Below are positions 44,212 through 56,390 of a stretch of DNA of 64,000 bases, piece by piece (the first letter of the stretch is position 1; each line of letters starts with the position of its first letter). The translations under genes were made by a program, and so were the position numbers. The notes under the pieces were generated by a model. It saw only the letters and a program-made list of their open reading frames with translations. It searched no databases and was not told the origin of the DNA. The stretch is taken from NCBI GenBank assembly GCA_002917075.1, contig NTMA01000001.1:744001-808000 (forward strand), given 5' to 3'. This DNA comes from Hawksworthiomyces lignivorus. Its lineage: Eukaryota; Ascomycota; Sordariomycetes; Ophiostomatales; Ophiostomataceae.

Positions 44212-45762
44212 TCTTGCTAGTGAATTGAAAAGCGAGCAAGCCTGTCAAGCGAGCAAGTACATAAATATACAACCATGCAAAGCAAAAGGAGAGAAAGTAG
44301 AGACTAACCTACCAGCAGAACGCAGTGCAATCGTTATATAGCAATACGTATGCACAACGTGATCAGAAAGACGGACAGCGAACAAGCCGATCAGCAACTC
44401 TCCGTTTCCTATCGGCCTTCATGGCAAAAAATAAGCAGTACATGGTACAAAGAAGGCAGCTTGGCCGCTAGAAGATATCAAAACCCGCCCATCAACTTGT
44501 CTCCTTAGCTAGCATGTGATAATTGCCATCTGATAGACGTAGAAATGAGCTATAATGGAAAAGTTGGGACGCAAATGGACCAAAATGAAGGAAATTCATT
44601 AGAATCATGCTTTTCCTCAGCAAAACGCTGATAGCTCGTGTTTGCTAGTTCGCTAGCTACCGTGGGACCACTCCCAAAAATCGGCGCGGTGATTTTCTGC
44701 TCCGGTGAGAGCCGGAGTCCCTTGCTGGTGCTAACAGATCGCAAAACAAAGAGAGTAAAAGAGATCTAGCCTCGGTACGTCTGCTCGTATGTTTTCCTGT
44801 CTCTTTCAAAGAAACCACCCATTCTTCATTATCCCTTTTGGGGGTCACACCATTGCGATTATTTCTATTTCTGTTCTTGATCGCTCCGTCGGTCAAATAC
44901 ATTTTACAAGCAACACCTTTTCCCGCCCAAGCTAGCAGACATACATCCCACGCTGCGTCACGCTTCTTTTTTTTTTTTTTTTTTTTTTTTCCCTCGCTCT
45001 GCTATGTTGTCATTTTTTTTTATTCCGCGAATTGCTGATCACTCCAACTATCCGTGGGGCTTATCCGACCGCTTGTCTAGCCAAAACCAGCTAGTTGCTA
45101 ACAAGAGTGACTTTCTTTTCCCATCAGTCCACTGCGCTGGAACCCTTCTAGATCGCTCAGCTCCGTTGCCTTGCCGTCTTACCATCCCTGTCGTTCTTAG
45201 CTGTATTTCTAACAAAGCTCTCTGTCTCTTGTAAGGTGCTTTTCGGTGCTTGTTTCTCTTTTTATATGCTTCGATAATGATGCGCGTCTTTAGAGTTTCA
45301 ATTCTTGTACCGAAATTAGGAGACCATTCTTTGTACTAAAGCTGCAATTCTTGTGCTACGTAATTGTCGTTAAAATAATTCCGACATGTAGAAAACTTCA
45401 TCCCGACTCTCACGAGGTCGATCCCAGCCATCGCCGGCTTTCACATGGCTCGGCACGACAACGTTGCACCACACACGGCTCCCGTTCTAGGGCCGAAACC
45501 CGCCCTCGTGTTCCCCACAAATAAGGCCAAAGCAACGTGATGGTGAGTGTGGCGGTTGAATGTGGCTCAGTCTCCGTTCATCAGCCCGACTGCGTCTCGT
45601 CTCTCGGCTGGCTGGGCTGCGGACTGTCTGAGTTTTTAGCCCATATCCCGTTACTCGATTACACACTCCCGTAGCATAAAACACCCTATTTAACTAAATT
45701 CTCCGTAACAGAGGTCGTTTCAATAAAGAGTGATACCCGTTAGAGTTATTATTGCCCACTGC
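44212..45762. other. intergenic upstream of the ABC transporter
   Basis: Contains a T24 tract at 44967-44990. No supported gene. Part of it is the ABC transporter promoter. Confidence 0.5.
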
Positions 45763-46434
45763 CTAGCCGTTCTCACTATCGCTAATACACCTATTCTGAG
45801 ATAAGGCACTTGTCCACAGCGGCCCTGGCGATAGTTTTGAGATATAACCTCGCGCAATTGGCTCTAAATATGCGTTGTAGCCCGCTAGGGGCCCGTCGAT
45901 GGTGAAGAACCTATGTGAACCGACCGTACCACTCTCGTACATCTGAACCTTGGCCTCCAGCCCGATCTTATCTGTTTCATGCTTGCACAACTCGATAAAG
46001 TCGCCGCGATACGGTCTAGACGTTACTATACATCTCGTCCAGTGACAGTACGGCTGTTGCGTAGTGCCCGTTATCTATCTGGAAACGGTGGTGACGCCGA
46101 GTCAAACATGGAAAGCGCTTGCGTAGTCAGACTGTACAGAGCGCAGAGTATAACTTCTGGTCGCATTGACTGATGGCGAGGGATAGTTGTTGTAGTGAAA
46201 GATGGAGCCGGTGTAGAGGCCATCACCGCCGTGGATACAGAGGGTCGACGACATGGAATTCTGCCCCAAAAAAAAAGTGTCTGCCCTGATGATGATGAAA
46301 TTTGGTTGTGCAGCAGGTTTTGTCACATTGGATGCAGAATTGACGATAGTGTTGTCTGAGATACCTGATAGGTTTGCTGTTGTAATTATAGAGTACTTCG
46401 GAAGAACGTAACTGTTCATTCCAAATACTACCAA
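45763..46434 (-). other. coding-like but broken region, unassigned
   Basis: Three minus-strand pieces in different frames look protein-coding but do not join cleanly. One (46434-46102) has NSMSSTLCIHGGDGLYTGSIFHYNNYP. The second is a short QIDNGHYATAVLSLDEMY stretch near 46060. The third (about 46070-45763) has CIVTSRPYRGDFIELCKHE and FFTIDGPLAGYNAYLEPIARGY. I recognise no family. The pieces suggest a decayed gene, or one with introns I could not place. Confidence 0.3.
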
Positions 46435-46688
46435 AAACTACAAAAAATACCAGCTAAGAGCAGTGGTAAGACGAGCGCTTTCTCAGCATGGTCAGCAATA
46501 TCACTATACATGATCATCACGTATCCTAGATCTTCTGGGACGTATATCTTGAAGATTTGGTGAATGAAACGTAAAAGTTGAGGTAAAAGTAATCGTCGCA
46601 TCATTCGCTGCTTTCGTATTAAAATGTTTATTGTATCATTAATTTTTATCTTGGAATCGTAATTCACATCATAATACAATAATTGGCT
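46435..46688. other. short AT-rich spacer
   Basis: Downstream of the HAD gene. A small minus-strand frame at 46428-46679 is AT-biased and unrecognised. Confidence 0.4.
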
Positions 46689-47482
46689 CTATTTTGTAGC
46701 AGCAATGATCTTGTCAGCCATACCGGGGAGGGTCTCATCCACCACATCCATGTCACCATATATCTTGTGCAAGGGATCCGATTCGAGTATGGTGCAATAA
46801 GCCCCACGGAACCTGGTGAATTGTTAGGGGACTAGCAGACTAAGAGTAAAATAGAAATTCGAAACTAGACTAAAACATACCCAAGAGTTCGAGCGGTAGA
46901 CACATCCCACATGTGCGCGGCGGCAAACCATGGCCTCGCACCGTCCGGTGTCGTCAACTGCTTCAGGAGCGGTGCATAAACCTCAGGCTGCGGTTTAGCT
47001 AGTCCCGTAGAATCGCATGAAGCTAGATTCTCTGCGGGCATCTCGATGCCCGCAGCACGAAAGTAGCCTTGGACGCGGGCCAGGTCACCAGCTGTGAGAC
47101 ACCAGACGGTAAAGCCGGCGGCGCGCAGCTTGGACACACACTCGGCAGCTCCAGGTCGCATACCGAGCTTCTTCCACTCGGCAACAAGGAACTCGACATC
47201 AGCAGTCGTGGCAAAAGCGTGCGGGTCGGCGACGCCGGCGTAAGAGAGCATGCGGAAGAATAAGCCCTCAAACAGTTGGAAGAAGGGCTTGTATCGGCCG
47301 GACAGGCTCAGGTAGGTGTACTCGCGCTCGGCAGCCTCGATCCAACAATAGCCTAGAAGTTTGGCGTTGATGTTGGCAGCACGCAGGCGGTCGGCTCCGA
47401 AGCGGGCTTCAATGGCATCGAAGAGGTGATCGTATGCGACCAGCGTGCCGACGATGTCAAAGACGACGTTCTTGTTTGCCAT
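46689..47482 (-). CDS. HAD superfamily hydrolase, type II haloacid dehalogenase-like
   Basis: Two exons, 47482-46881 and 46812-46689; 726 nt, 241 residues. The nucleophile Asp9 lies in VVFDIVGTLV. A helical cap follows (residues ~20-95). Motif II Thr is in VWCLTAGD, the motif III Lys in LAKPQPEVY, and motif IV corresponds to HMWDVSTARTLG, which is interrupted by the intron. The size and order match L-2-haloacid dehalogenase-type enzymes, but the natural substrate is unknown. It is divergent from the permease gene, 769 bp away. Confidence 0.87.
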
Positions 47483-48251
47483 GGTGGAGTGGGTGGGGGG
47501 AGCAGTGAGATGGAGGGACAGGGGAGGAAGGCTGGTAACGATAACACCTAATAGATGAGGTGAGCTTCAAAAGAGTGTGCGTCCTCCTTACCCGAGGCCC
47601 AACTGATATAGAAAGTGGCAAGTTGATTCCCAGCTGTAGACCAGTTCTATCTGAACCATAGTTAAAACGGAAGACGGTTATATTAGACAGCAGTCTTTCG
47701 CGAACAGTCTTCCGGTCGGTTTTGGCGGAGAAGTTGAACCAAGGTGGTATTGGAAGGAACAGGGTAAAATATTTGATAATCTGTATTATATTTGATAAGA
47801 ACACACCGGCCCGGTGCAATGTAGTGGAGCCTCTCCGCACGATAACGTTGACGCTAAGAAAGCTAGCAAACCAAGACTCGTAGTGTCGACGATCTCCAAA
47901 GCCTCCTATTTCATGAAAAGCATGCGATAATGCGGTCAGACATGGATGTGCATTTATCTCTCTGGGGTATCAAAGCAGTGGGCATGCTGGTGGAGAGGAT
48001 ACTCCCCAAATGCCTCGCCCGCGGCGAAAGATATCCATTGGCCATTCTTCTGGGAACCTTGCGTCGTTATTTTCTGCCGTCCATCCATCGACGCGATCTC
48101 AAGTATATACGGCCGCCTAGCAACCTTCTTGGTCGTGAGGTTTTTTATTCTTCTTTTGCTTCCAGCCATATCTTGCTCTTCCTCTCCCCCTCTTTTGCGT
48201 TTCTATTAGTAACTAAGTTGCTCTTCTACTCTTTGTTTCTCTGAAGACAGA
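47483..48251. other. divergent promoter region, HAD gene and permease
   Basis: Spacer between the two start codons. A plus-strand frame at 47930-48244 is not convincing as a gene. Confidence 0.45.
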
Positions 48252-50172
48252 ATGGCAGACGACAAAGATGTGGTCATCAATGGTGGCAGTGATCTGGAGC
48301 TTGGTCCGACCAGCAGCCAGAGGCAGGGCGATACCAAAATGGTTGCTTTGGCCGATGATGGAGGCGCTGGCACTGAGACAGCGGGCTTTCATCGCAGGCT
48401 AACTAAGCGGCAGATCATGATGATGACCTTTGGTGCAGGCATCGGTACGGGCCTCTGGGTGGGGACGGGGCAGGCTCTCCATGGAGGTACGTTGCGAAGG
48501 GACTGTAGATGAAGTCGATAATATGTGTTGCTATTTATGGAGATGCGACTGACACTTGACTTCAGCCGGACCGGGCGGCATTGCTGTTGCTTACACAATT
48601 CAATCGTATGTACCAACCGTCCGCCGAGAGAGTTTATCTAGAGTCCTCCCATCACGATACGCTGACATCATTAGTTTCGTCGTCTGGTGTTTGTACATGT
48701 CAATTGGTGAAATGACCACATACCGTCCCGTCCATGGCGGCTTCATTCGCCAAGCGGCCGAGTATGTCGACCCGGCACTGGCATACGCTGAGGGTTTCAA
48801 CTTCTGGTTTCAATGGGTCATGATCATCCCCGCTGAAATTACGGCTGCTGTCAGCGTACTCAAATTCTGGCCTTCTTCCGCTGTGGTCCCCGAAGCAGCA
48901 TACATTACCATGTTTCTTGTGGCACTCAGCGTGCCCAACTATTTCCCTGTGCGGTGGTATGGGCACTTTGAGTTTGTCATGTCGTGGGTCAAGCTGCTGG
49001 CCATCTTCGTCATGATCTTTTTCATGTTTATCATGGCGTCTGGTGGCGTGCCTGCGACCCATGGACCACTCGTCTTCCACTACTGGAAGAACCCTGGAGC
49101 ATTTACCGGCGGCATTAAGGGCATCGCCAAGGCATTTGTGCAGGCGGCTTTCAGCTTCGGCTCTGCCCAGCATATTGCTATCATCGCCGGCGAAGCTGTG
49201 CGGCCACGCAAGACGATCAAAGCCGTCGTCATGCCCATATTCTGGCGCATATTCTGCTTCTTCATCGTCAACATCTGGCTTGTCGGCATGGTTGTACCAT
49301 ATACCAATACAGATCTCGCTAACGGCGTTGGCACCCTCGGCAGCCCCTTTGTTATCGCCCTCAAACTGGGCAACCAGATGTGGCTAGCCCATATCATCAA
49401 TGGTTTCATTTTCTTGACTGTTGTCAGCTGCGGCGTCACTAGCGTGTACATCTCTAGCCGCGCTCTCACAGCCATGTCTGATAACAATCTCATCCACCCC
49501 ATCTTCGGCAAGAAGGACAAGCTTGGCCGACCCTGGCTGTCTCTCACAATTTGTACTGCCCTCGGAGGGGGGCTGTGTTACCTCAACCTCAACAAGACGG
49601 CTGTTAAAGTCTATGGTTGGTTTTCCGCCCTCGTTGCCATCGCCACATTTCTCAGCTGGCTTTCCATCAACTGGACGCACATCAATTTCCGTCGCGCACT
49701 GAAAGCGCAGGGTGTTGACACCAAAACGCTGCCATTCCGTGCACCGTTTGCACCCTATACGCAATATCTGTCTTCGATAATCGTGCTGTTCATCATGGGC
49801 TGTGAGATGTACCTTGCTATCTATCCATCTGGTGCTCCACCGTCAGCTGAGGCCTTTTTCACTATTTATCTGGCCCTTCCGCTATTTCTAGCGAATTTCG
49901 TCGGCTACAAGGTACGTTTCTTTTAGAATTACTCGTTTTTGTCTCATTATCACTTCGTTTTATGTGCGTTCAAGTCGTGTCCCACCACTAACATATCGCA
50001 GCTCTGGTTCAAGACAAAGATGGTCAATCCGGCCAATGTCGACTTTAGTGAAGCTAAGGTTTTCGATGAGGATGATCGCATTCGCCGCGAGTTGGATTTG
50101 GATGACGACAAGAAGCCCAAGACGTTCAAATCAAACATCTGGCAAGGGACGAAGAATCTCATTTTTGGGTAA
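48252..50172 (+). CDS. amino acid permease (APC superfamily, YAT-type)
   Basis: Four exons: 48252-48486, 48566-48605, 48675-49911, 50002-50172; 1683 nt, 560 residues. The conserved first helix is MMMTFGAGIGTGLWVGTGQAL, then GPGGIAVAYTI and SFVVWCLYMSIGEMTTYRPVHGGFIRQAAEYVDPALAYAEGFNFW, the YAT signature region. About twelve hydrophobic spans can be counted. The cytosolic tail is acidic and basic (FDEDDRIRRELDLDDDKKP). The family imports amino acids at the plasma membrane. The specificity is not readable, but the GABA transaminase 0.8 kb downstream on the same strand suggests GABA or a related omega-amino acid. Confidence 0.9.
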
Positions 50173-50971
50173 AGCGCATTTTGTAGAAGAGGTGAAAGTG
50201 ATAGTGATGCCAGAAGCGGGATAAGTGTAGAGCAATGAAGCTGTTATCCGGTGGTCGTGACAACAACATCTAGGTTGTGAATTGAAAGATAATATTTGTA
50301 AAAAAAAAAAGAAAACGCCCAGTAAAGTGAATTAATACCATTTTATTCCGGGGTTGCCTTTGGTGTGAATATTATTATTTACAATTTATTTTATATCCCT
50401 AAACTTATATGCTCTAAAAAGTACTCTATGGGCAGCCCCATTCACAGTTACAAGAGTTCCTTATTCCATTATTCTTCACTGTGCGGCTATGGCTTCGCAA
50501 AGAAGACAGGACGAAGTCTACCTATTGACCTGTCTCTTCCGGCACGAAGGTACTGCGCGCTCTCATGAGATTTGGTGACTGTGTGCTGCTCCAGACCGCG
50601 GTGGAAATTCACTACACATTGATCCAGTGCACAGATCTCGCATGAAGCCGACCCGGCCCGGCACTGTTCTAATTGAGGAGGGGATAACCGGACCGGGAAC
50701 TTGCACTGAATAGACGAAGAGCTATGCGGATCGTGGCTCAAGGCGGCTTGTGGTGAAAGCAATTCACCACTTGCAGAATCTCAATGGAACGTTCAAAGTT
50801 CATCCAAGAGCCGCAGCTACAGCTTACTAGCCGAAATCGCAGTTTGTACATACTGGGTCAAGATCTAGTTATATAAACAATTACACGCGGAATCAGCACG
50901 TAATTCATCCAATAGCTCGTCTTTTTTTCATTAGCTTACTCTCGATTTACTTGCCACCCAAACCCAACACG
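50173..50971. other. intergenic between permease and transaminase
   Basis: Holds the GABA transaminase promoter, with a TATATAAA at 50870-50877. No other gene seen. Confidence 0.5.
50870..50877 (+). promoter_or_regulatory. candidate TATA box of the GABA transaminase gene
   Basis: TATATAAA lies about 95 bp upstream of the ATG at 50972, a plausible distance for a short 5' UTR. Confidence 0.4.
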
Positions 50972-52526
50972 ATGGATAGGACTGCTGCCGAGCCTACTGC
51001 TCCTAAAGTTATCACGGCCCTGCCGGGCCCTCTGTCCCAAGCTGCCGCGGTGGCCCTAGGCAATAGCTGGGACGCCCGCGCAGTGCAGTACGTCGCTGAC
51101 TACAATGCCTCGTGTGGCAACTACCTTGTCGATGTTGATGGTAACACGTTTCTGGACGTCTATGCGCAAATAGCGTCTGTTCCCGTTGGTTATAACAACG
51201 CACGAATGCTTGCTATGGCTAGCTCGCCGCTCGCCGCGTCTGCCTTAGCCAACCGCCCGGCACTCGGTAATTTTCCGCACTCCGGATTCGCCGCCTCACT
51301 GCATGATGGCCTGTTGCGCGTAGCGCCACCAGGGCACGATCGCGTATTCACGGCCCAGTCGGGAAGCGAGGCTAATGAGCTTGCCTTTAAGGCCGCTTTT
51401 ATGCTATGGCAACGACGGCAGCGCGGCGAGGGCGCTACCTGGACGTCCGCCGAGACCGACAGCACCATGCTCAACCGTGCACCAGGCAGCCCAGACCTCG
51501 CTGTGCTCAGCTTTCAGGATGGATTTCACGGCCGCGGCTTCGGCAGCCTGTCGGCGACACGTAGCAAACCCATCCACAAACTCGACATTCCGGCCTTTCG
51601 CTGGCCGCAGGCGCCGTTCCCACGTCTGCGATACCCCCTGGATGAGTTTGTAGGCGAGAACGCTGCTGAGGAGCAGCGCTGCCTGACTGCCGTCGAGACC
51701 ATCCTCACTACATGGTAATATTTAATCTCCTGTAATCGAACGTGTTTTCTTGTGTTGTACATATGCAATTCACATCTTGGACTAAACAATATAGGCACTG
51801 TCCCGTGGCCGCCATTATTGTTGAGCCCATACAGAGCGAGGGAGGCGACAACCATGCCAGCGCTGACTTTTTTCGCGGCCTGCAAGCAATCGCTCAGCGC
51901 CACAGCGCCACTTTGATCATTGATGAAGTGCAGACCGGCTTCGGTGCCACGGGTAAGTTCTGGGCTCATGAACACTGGAACCTACCATCACCGCCCGACA
52001 TTGTCACTTTCTCCAAGAAGGCCCAGTGCGCCGGCTATTTCTTCGGCAATCCTGCTCTCGTGCCGGACAAGGCCTATCGCCAGTTCAATACCTGGATCGG
52101 CGACCCAGCACGCGTTCTCATGGCGCAGGCGGTCATCGAGGAAATCTTGAGCCGCGACCTCGTCGCCCAGTGCGTCCGCGTTGGCGCAGCTCTCTACGAT
52201 AGTCTGGCCGTCATTGCCGCCGAGAACTCAAAGCTAATGCAGAACCTGCGCGGACGGGGCTTTGGCACCTACATTGCCTTTGATACTGTCTCGGCTAGCT
52301 CGTTGATGAAGCGCATTCGCAGCTGGGGCGTCAACATTGGCACTTGCGGCACGAATACCATTCGTTTGCGACCGATGCTCATCTTTGAAGAGAAGCACAG
52401 TACGTATATTTTCCCTGATCTAGTTGATATTTCTTCTATTTTATGTTCTATCCTTGCTCACTGACAGTTCCCATCCTGGTTGAGGCTATTCGTGCAGCCC
52501 TGAAGGAAGAGGAAGCTTCGCTATAG
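50972..52526 (+). CDS. 4-aminobutyrate aminotransferase (class III, PLP-dependent)
   Basis: Three exons: 50972-51714, 51795-52399, 52468-52526; 1407 nt, 468 residues. The fold-type I class III pattern is clear: NYLVDVDGNTFLDVYAQIASVPVGYN, AQSGSEANELAFKAAFM (PLP phosphate loop), FQDGFHGRGFGSLSATRS, AAIIVEPIQSEGGDNHAS, TLIIDEVQTGFGATGKFWAHEHW (Asp that pairs with the pyridine N), and the Schiff-base Lys in TFSKKAQCAGYFF. These words match the eukaryotic GABA transaminase branch, which converts GABA and 2-oxoglutarate to succinate semialdehyde and glutamate. A mitochondrial presequence is not obvious (the N-terminus is MDRTAAEPTAPK). It lies downstream of a permease and upstream of a convergent regulator gene. 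Confidence 0.92.
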
Positions 52527-52677
52527 AATAGAATAGTTTGATTGTTATCGGAGAAGATAGCTGTCATAGAATCAGAGTACGCAAGATACCACTAAAAAAA
52601 AAAATAGAACAACAGTTACTATGTGCATAGCTGACTTCGCACCTTTGTTAATTTTTTTTTTTATTCTGAAACCACTC

Positions 52678-55600
52678 TCACTTTGGTTCTGGCCGCGGGG
52701 GCCATTCGTTAGCTACGCAGTCGATGCCCCCGATGAACGCAGACGATCCCGCCAGATCCAGTAGGCCAAAGTCGCCAAGGTCTGTCACGTCCCAATCGAA
52801 GTTATCGGACATAAAAGACGACGCGAACGCGGACATGGCGAGATTTTGAGCCGTTGCTGTTCCTACTGCCGCTTCTGCTCCTATCGGCGAAGTCGATGCC
52901 GGGAAGGGATATGGCCTTGCCGGGACAACCCCGGCTGATGAAAATGGTGGCTGCGTTATCCTGTCTGAAAATACCACACCACCTACGCCTGTGCCACTGC
53001 TACCACTGCTGGATTCACCATAGGCAGTGGCGTTGTTCGTTTGGTACGAGGTCGCCGGCGTACATTCGCTAGCCGGTGTTCGCCAGAGCGCCGTCCACTC
53101 CTTCAGCCGCTCGTAGCCGCTCTTAGCATCGCCAAAATCATCGTCAAGGCCGTTCTTGTCAGCATTGCTATCATCAGTCCCTCCGTGATTGTTGTCGCTG
53201 CTGCCATCTCTGCCACCTGCAGTAGCCTGTTGATTTCGGGCATGAAACCTGCTCACAGCGGCCGCAATGGCCTCGATAACTGACGTCTCCGACCTCGCCG
53301 ATACATTATTGCCTCTTTTGGCCATAGTCCTCAATAGTTGTAAGCCCAGGTCAATGACAACGCTTGCTGTCTTGTCATACTCGTTGAGGCTCTGTGCCAG
53401 TAGCAGGAGCAGTGCGGCCCGGCACGAGCTGAACTCGGTGTAGCTGGCACCAGCGAGGCCGGTTGTGTCGTGGAGCTGCTTACAGAGCCGCACCACGTCG
53501 AGCGCCGCGCGGACAGCCCCATCGACAAGCATTGCTCGGCGGCTTCCAGTGAACTGACTTTCAGTCGTAGCTGATGGACTAGTGACCGTGATTGTGGCTA
53601 CCGCAGTCGCAATAGTCGGCATCTGGGTACTACTCTGCGGCGAACTGGCTGAAGCGCGGGGCGACGATTCGGTCTTATCACTGAATATAAATGGACGACC
53701 GATGAAGATCTGTGCGATGTAAAAACTTAGTTTTAGGTGAACATGCGATCGGAAGAGAGGCATGTCGCTAGACGGGTTTTGCATTGCATCCGGAAGCGAA
53801 GACCACCAGGTCAGCATCTTCTGCCAGATCTCAATGATTCGCTCAAAATAGGTGGCCTGCAGAGATTTAGGGCAGCGTCGAAGAAGAGTGCTGGCCAGTT
53901 AGCAACGAGTGAAGGTGAGAGCCTGTAAGAAATTGATATAAATTGACTAGGATTAAATGAAGGGAAACTATTAGACGTACATAGCATTGGAAACATCGCT
54001 TAAGTTGATCGTTATATCAATCAGCCCTGACATATTGACAAACTGGGGTGAGAGAGGTGTGTCGTGGCGCACAACGCCGTCGGCAGACAGATCGCGAGGC
54101 AGATCAGCGTCCATCTCGGTGGGGGCGATGGAGGCTGGGCGGCCGTGCAGCACGCCGACGCGGCGCTCGACCGTGTACGCCGTCCACCAGAGGCGGTTGC
54201 GCGTCTCAATGGTCCAAGCGTCGAGGTCGTCACCGGTATATCGGCGATGCATGCCATTCTGGATGGCCATCTTGATGCCGAGACCGAGATATGTGTAGGC
54301 GAGACCCTGCGTATCAAGGGGTAGTGTGTAGTGGGCAAGAAGCAAGCAGGCCTGAACGCTCTCGAGTGATGCGAGCGTAATGATGTCAGGGATGAGGCGC
54401 GTTGCCATCTGATAAAACATGAGACCGGCATCTTCTTCTGGTGCTTCTTCGGCGCTGTCGAGATTGTCGTCCACGGTAACGGTAGCACCGCCGCCACCGC
54501 CGGTATTGGTGCGTCTCTCACTTGCTCCTATTGCCTCCACAGCCTCTGCCATATGGGCAAACTGCGTGCCTATGGCCAGGACCATGAGCACAGCGCAGAT
54601 CCAGGCGGCATCTGCAGTGGTCACGGCTCCAGGTCGCTCGTAGAGAGAGGCCAGCTTGTTGCGTAGCCAGCGCTCTTCAACATAGAAGCAGTTGGTCTGA
54701 GCTACCCGGAAGTAGACCTGCACCAGAAATTGAGATACGGGCCGCGGTGGCAGGCAATCTAGGACGCTCATCACTAAGGATCGTGGCGACTGCAGCTGTG
54801 TAGCCCTCCAGTATTCCAAGATCTCCTTGTGGTCACGGCGGGGCGGCTGTGATGGCTGTTGTGGACGTTGCTGCGTATGCTGTGCCGTGTGCGTAGTGGC
54901 TTGTGGCTGCTGTAGTGGTGCCCGCTGCTGGAATCCGCCACTGCCGCTGCTATTACCAGCGCCGGGAACATAATTCGACTCAGGTGGTAGAGCCGTCGTG
55001 TGCATGTAGTCCACTAAACGACGGCGCACTTTCTGTGAAAAGTTCCAGTGCGAAAATTCGCCTGAGTAGTCTGGTAGGAGTGTCTTGGTGAGCAAACGTC
55101 CGCACTCTGCGTGAACATAGTAGGAATAGGTGAGGTGTAGACCCACGTGCTGTACTTTGCGAGAGCGTCTTGACGGTGAAGCTCTCGTCCTCCAGAGCTA
55201 GACCGTCAAGATCTTCGTAGGGCGTGCCGCCGGAACCAGCAGCCGCCGCCGCTCGCTGCAAGCTGCTGAGGCGGTGGTTGATGCGCCGCAAATTTACTGG
55301 GTCCATTGACACGCTGCCCAGTAGATGAGACACTAGTGTCTCGAGGCACCGCACGCGTTCGTCGTCGCGGTCAGAGGCGTGAGGGGCGGGGACAAGGGGA
55401 TCACCGTCACCGGCTGCTACTGGAGCGCCTGGAAATGCAGCTGCGTCACCTGCCCCTGGGGCCCTCGATGCCGTAGGTGCCGTGTCGGCTCCCACCGCTG
55501 CAAACTCGCAAGTGCGGCCTGCCCGCGCACAGCGGTGGCACGGCTGCCGGCCGTCGCATTTTTCCTTTAGTCGACGACATCCCTTGCATGCGCGTACGGC

Positions 55601-55720
55601 TCGCCGGCGGTGTTCTTCAGCCACGCGTCGCCGTTTGCTAGATCGTGATTGACGGCGATGGTCTGCATCTACTCGGCCTCCGGCTTCTTGCAGTCGTACC
55701 CCTGTAGCTACCGGATTCAT
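52678..55720 (-). CDS. Zn2Cys6 transcription factor, candidate regulator of the GABA genes
   Basis: My model has four exons: 55720-55156, 55070-53981, 53922-53907 (16 nt) and 53856-52678; 2850 nt, 949 residues. The zinc cluster begins at Cys45 (RACKGCRRLKEKCDGRQPCHRC) with standard C-x2-C-x6-C-x5-C-x2-C-x6-C spacing. Beyond a linker, YSGEFSHWNFS leads into a fungal_trans region (LLAHYTLP, GLGIKMAIQNGMHRR, RNRLWWTAYTVERRVGVLHGRPASI). The tail is Ser/Thr/Gly-rich. The micro-exon is supported by phase and by the continuous reading LSPSLATYFERIIEIW, but a single larger intron is possible. An upstream in-frame ATG at 55795 would add 25 residues. The gene ends 151 bp from the transaminase stop, convergent, and starts 670 bp from the SSADH stop. 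Confidence 0.82.
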
Positions 55721-56390
55721 CGCGGGGGGGAGAGGGTATGTGTATTTATGCAGTTGTCTCACGTGCGTTGTCGCCTCAATTTGCAAGCATAGCATTCCGT
55801 TTGAACTGCTCCATATGAGACAAGTAAAATACAGATACGGAGGAAAGCCAGCGTAGATTCAAGTACCCGGGTCCACAATAGATAACATGTAAGCGAAAAA
55901 GAGGGGGTTGATGCGACGTTCTAATTGAGCTCACTTCACTTAGCTTGCGGCTCGTTTGTGCCGTTTAAGTGGTCTTGGCAAGTTTGGCGGAAATAATAGC
56001 TACTTAGTTTCCCTCACCCTAGTAGTTCAGCGTATCATAATCACTTAATCAAAACGATATAGTATAATGACGTGAAGGATGAATTACCAGCTACTAAGCA
56101 TATATTATATCGGTGTGAGGCTCTCAAGGTGTCTATTACAATTGTTGAACGGGAATTTGAAATTCTATACTACGCAATCCGTTTCATTAAACATTACGGA
56201 GGTACCGTTTCTGTTCATAACCTTTTGGCTCGCACCAGTAAGTTGGAGACGATGCAATACTTACTTGAGAATGCTGTAAAAAGGATAAAATTATTTATGA
56301 TAAGTGCACAACCTAAAGCACGGTTACGAAGTCTACGTATAATATGTGGTGCAAGCTTTAATTTAAAGGGAAGTTTCACTGTTCCCATGC
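55721..56390. other. promoter of the regulator and 3' flank of SSADH
   Basis: A plus-strand frame at 56072-56431 overlaps the SSADH last exon and lacks family features. No gene supported. Confidence 0.45.
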
